Both the position numbers and the translations under genes were made by a program. Of a stretch of DNA of 64,000 nt, positions 63,133 through 64,000 are shown one piece after another (the stretch's first letter is position 1; every line of letters starts with the position of its first letter). The notes under the pieces were generated by a model. It was not told the DNA's origin and did no database searches. It saw only the letters and a list, made by a program, of their open reading frames with translations. The DNA comes from Oceanobacillus manasiensis (GTDB lineage: Bacteria; Bacillota; Bacilli; Bacillales; Amphibacillaceae): the NCBI RefSeq assembly GCF_000724085.1, contig NZ_CCDL010000001.1:434001-498000 (forward strand), read 5' to 3'.

Positions 63133-63699
63133 ATGAAGATTGTGGGACTATCCGGCTCAAAAGTTGGCTCCAAAACAAGAACTGCTATGGATTACACGAT
63201 AACTAAATTACAAGAAAAGTATCCAGAAATAGAAACAGAACTACTCGACCTAGCTGATTATGACATCCAATTTAGTGATGGGCGTAACTACCTTGATTAT
63301 GAGGGTGATACCCGCTATGTGACGAAAACGATCATGGAAGCAGATGCCGTCATTATAGGAACCCCTATATTCCAGGCTTCCATCCCGGCTACTTTAAAGA
63401 ATATCTTTGATTTACTCCCTGTTAACGCATTTCAAGATAAGATCGTGAGTATGGTTGTGACCGCGGGATCTGCCAAGCACTTCCTAATCGCGGAACAACA
63501 GCTGAAGCCAATTCTTGGCTACATGAAGGCCCAAATCGTGCATACCTATGTATTCATTGAAGAAAGTGACTTCTATCGCAAAGAAATTACCAATGATGAC
63601 GTCCATTTTCGAATTGAAAGACTCGTGGAGGATACCGTCGTATTAACCGAAACCTATACCAAGATACGAGAAGCAAAAGAAGCGGAGTATGATTTTTAA
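63133..63699 (+). CDS. NADPH-dependent FMN reductase
   Basis: The 188-residue flavodoxin-like protein has IVGLSGSKVGSKTRTAMDY at the start (phosphate loop) and VIIGTPIFQASIPATLKNIFDLLP near 74-97, as in SsuE/NAD(P)H:FMN reductases. It provides reduced FMN for the LLM enzyme. AGGTG precedes the ATG. It ends the operon. Confidence 0.9.
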   Translation: MKIVGLSGSKVGSKTRTAMDYTITKLQEKYPEIETELLDLADYDIQFSDGRNYLDYEGDTRYVTKTIMEADAVIIGTPIFQASIPATLKNIFDLLPVNAFQDKIVSMVVTAGSAKHFLIAEQQLKPILGYMKAQIVHTYVFIEESDFYRKEITNDDVHFRIERLVEDTVVLTETYTKIREAKEAEYDF

Positions 63700-63729
63700 A
63701 ATATATTGAGCGACGCAGGATTTTAGTAA

Positions 63730-63862
63730 AGAGACGCCATACCGATGAAACTGACACCTCAGCGGTAGAAAGTGAAACGATAACCAGTAAAGTGACACCA
63801 AAACGGCCCAGAGTGACACCACATGCCCGAAAAGTGAAACCAAACCGTCTCATAGTGACATA
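63730..63862. repeat. About seven-unit array with 20-21 bp period
   Basis: TGACACC/TGAAACC cores occur at 63732 (weak), 63752, 63773, 63793, 63814, 63835 and 63856, spacing 20-21 bp. Units share the frame AGTGAMACC after a variable nonamer. Frames over it read heptapeptides such as RFGVTLL. It resembles the array at 48391. It is not a CRISPR: there are no spacers and no cas genes. Confidence 0.65.
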
Positions 63863-63888
63863 TAAAGTAGAAAAATTATCTAACCAAA

Positions 63889-63928
63889 AAAGCAGGACAA
63901 GGGGCTTATACCAGCCTTGTCCTGCTTT
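63889..63928 (-). terminator. Terminator for a minus-strand gene
   Basis: AAAGCAGGACAAGG and CCTTGTCCTGCTTT form a 14-bp stem; on the minus strand the hairpin is followed by a T-run. It lies just downstream of the partial gene at the right edge. Confidence 0.8.
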
Positions 63929-63959
63929 GGGTTGGAGAAAACCTTAAAACCTAAAAATC

Positions 63960-64000
63960 TTAATAGCCTACTTCAACTGCTGCATTCACAATATACATTA
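63960..64000 (-). CDS. C-terminal end of a gene entering from the right
   Basis: Read on the minus strand the window edge enters a frame MYIVNAAVEVGY followed by a stop at 63960-63962. A terminator stands just downstream, which supports a real gene ending here. Too little is visible to name it. Confidence 0.45.
   Translation of the reverse strand, partial: MYIVNAAVEVGY

Noticed and set aside
63730-63862. CRISPR-like array
   Set aside because: Period is 20-21 bp without distinct spacers, the units are degenerate and no cas genes are visible.

Overview
The window is a replication-origin region of a low-GC, spore-forming Bacillaceae bacterium. By eye the proteins look nearest to the Oceanobacillus/Virgibacillus/Lentibacillus group, but the genus is inferred, not shown. 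Evidence: the order gyrB-remB-recF-yaaA-dnaN-dnaA / rpmH-rnpA-yidC-jag-mnmE-mnmG-rsmG-noc-soj-spo0J, the sporulation gene yyaC, the walRKHIJ-htrA operon, and purR-type, sigma-B-type and parS sites typical of Bacillus relatives.

Layout. 1-6080 (minus strand): 5' part of gyrB, then remB, recF, yaaA, dnaN and dnaA. The dnaA-dnaN gap carries DnaA boxes, a short GC-rich spacer and a DnaA-trio-like tract followed by an A+T-rich stretch (the unwinding module); the dnaA-rpmH gap carries the large DnaA-box field of oriC. 6770-16725 (plus): rpmH, rnpA, yidC, jag, mnmE, mnmG, rsmG, noc, soj and spo0J, with two perfect parS sites. 16831-23436: a DUF554 membrane protein, a GC-rich repetitive element, yyaC, a YkvI-like transporter, an MscS channel, DUF951, ychF and the rpsF-ssb-rpsR operon with its S6:S18-type leader. 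23616-25904 is a small accessory insertion (hydrolase, lone ModA lipoprotein, membrane protein). 26250-39949: yybS, gdpP, rplI, dnaB, purA, walRKHIJ and htrA. The rlmH gene that follows htrA in B. subtilis is absent, but a dense DnaA-box cluster sits at that point (39991-40200).

From about 40.2 kb to the end the content is accessory: DoxX, an ABC exporter, a TetR/SDR pair, a hydrolase and a methyltransferase, a MerR remnant, GNAT enzymes, a TasA/camelysin-like secreted protein next to an M4 metalloprotease, and a stress-type SDR with a sigma-B-like promoter. A decayed holin-like toxin locus follows, then an ATP-grasp ligase / MFS exporter / quinone-reductase-like flavoprotein operon facing a LysR regulator. 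Next come an Erm 23S rRNA methyltransferase with two leader peptides and a complete translational attenuator, a drug-type MFS transporter, and an HxlR-controlled flavin monooxygenase/FMN reductase pair. Two arrays with a 21-bp period (48391-48474 and 63730-63862) and other repeat elements are scattered between these genes.

Most interesting: (1) the ATP-grasp/MFS/flavoprotein/LysR cassette, which looks like a small peptide- or amide-making and export unit; (2) the erm gene with its dual-leader attenuator in an oriC-proximal chromosomal setting; (3) the DnaA-box cluster kept at the htrA-downstream position without rlmH; (4) the degenerate hol-tox locus with its antisense-like RNA; (5) the 21-bp arrays. 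All calls come from reading the sequence; no database search was run.
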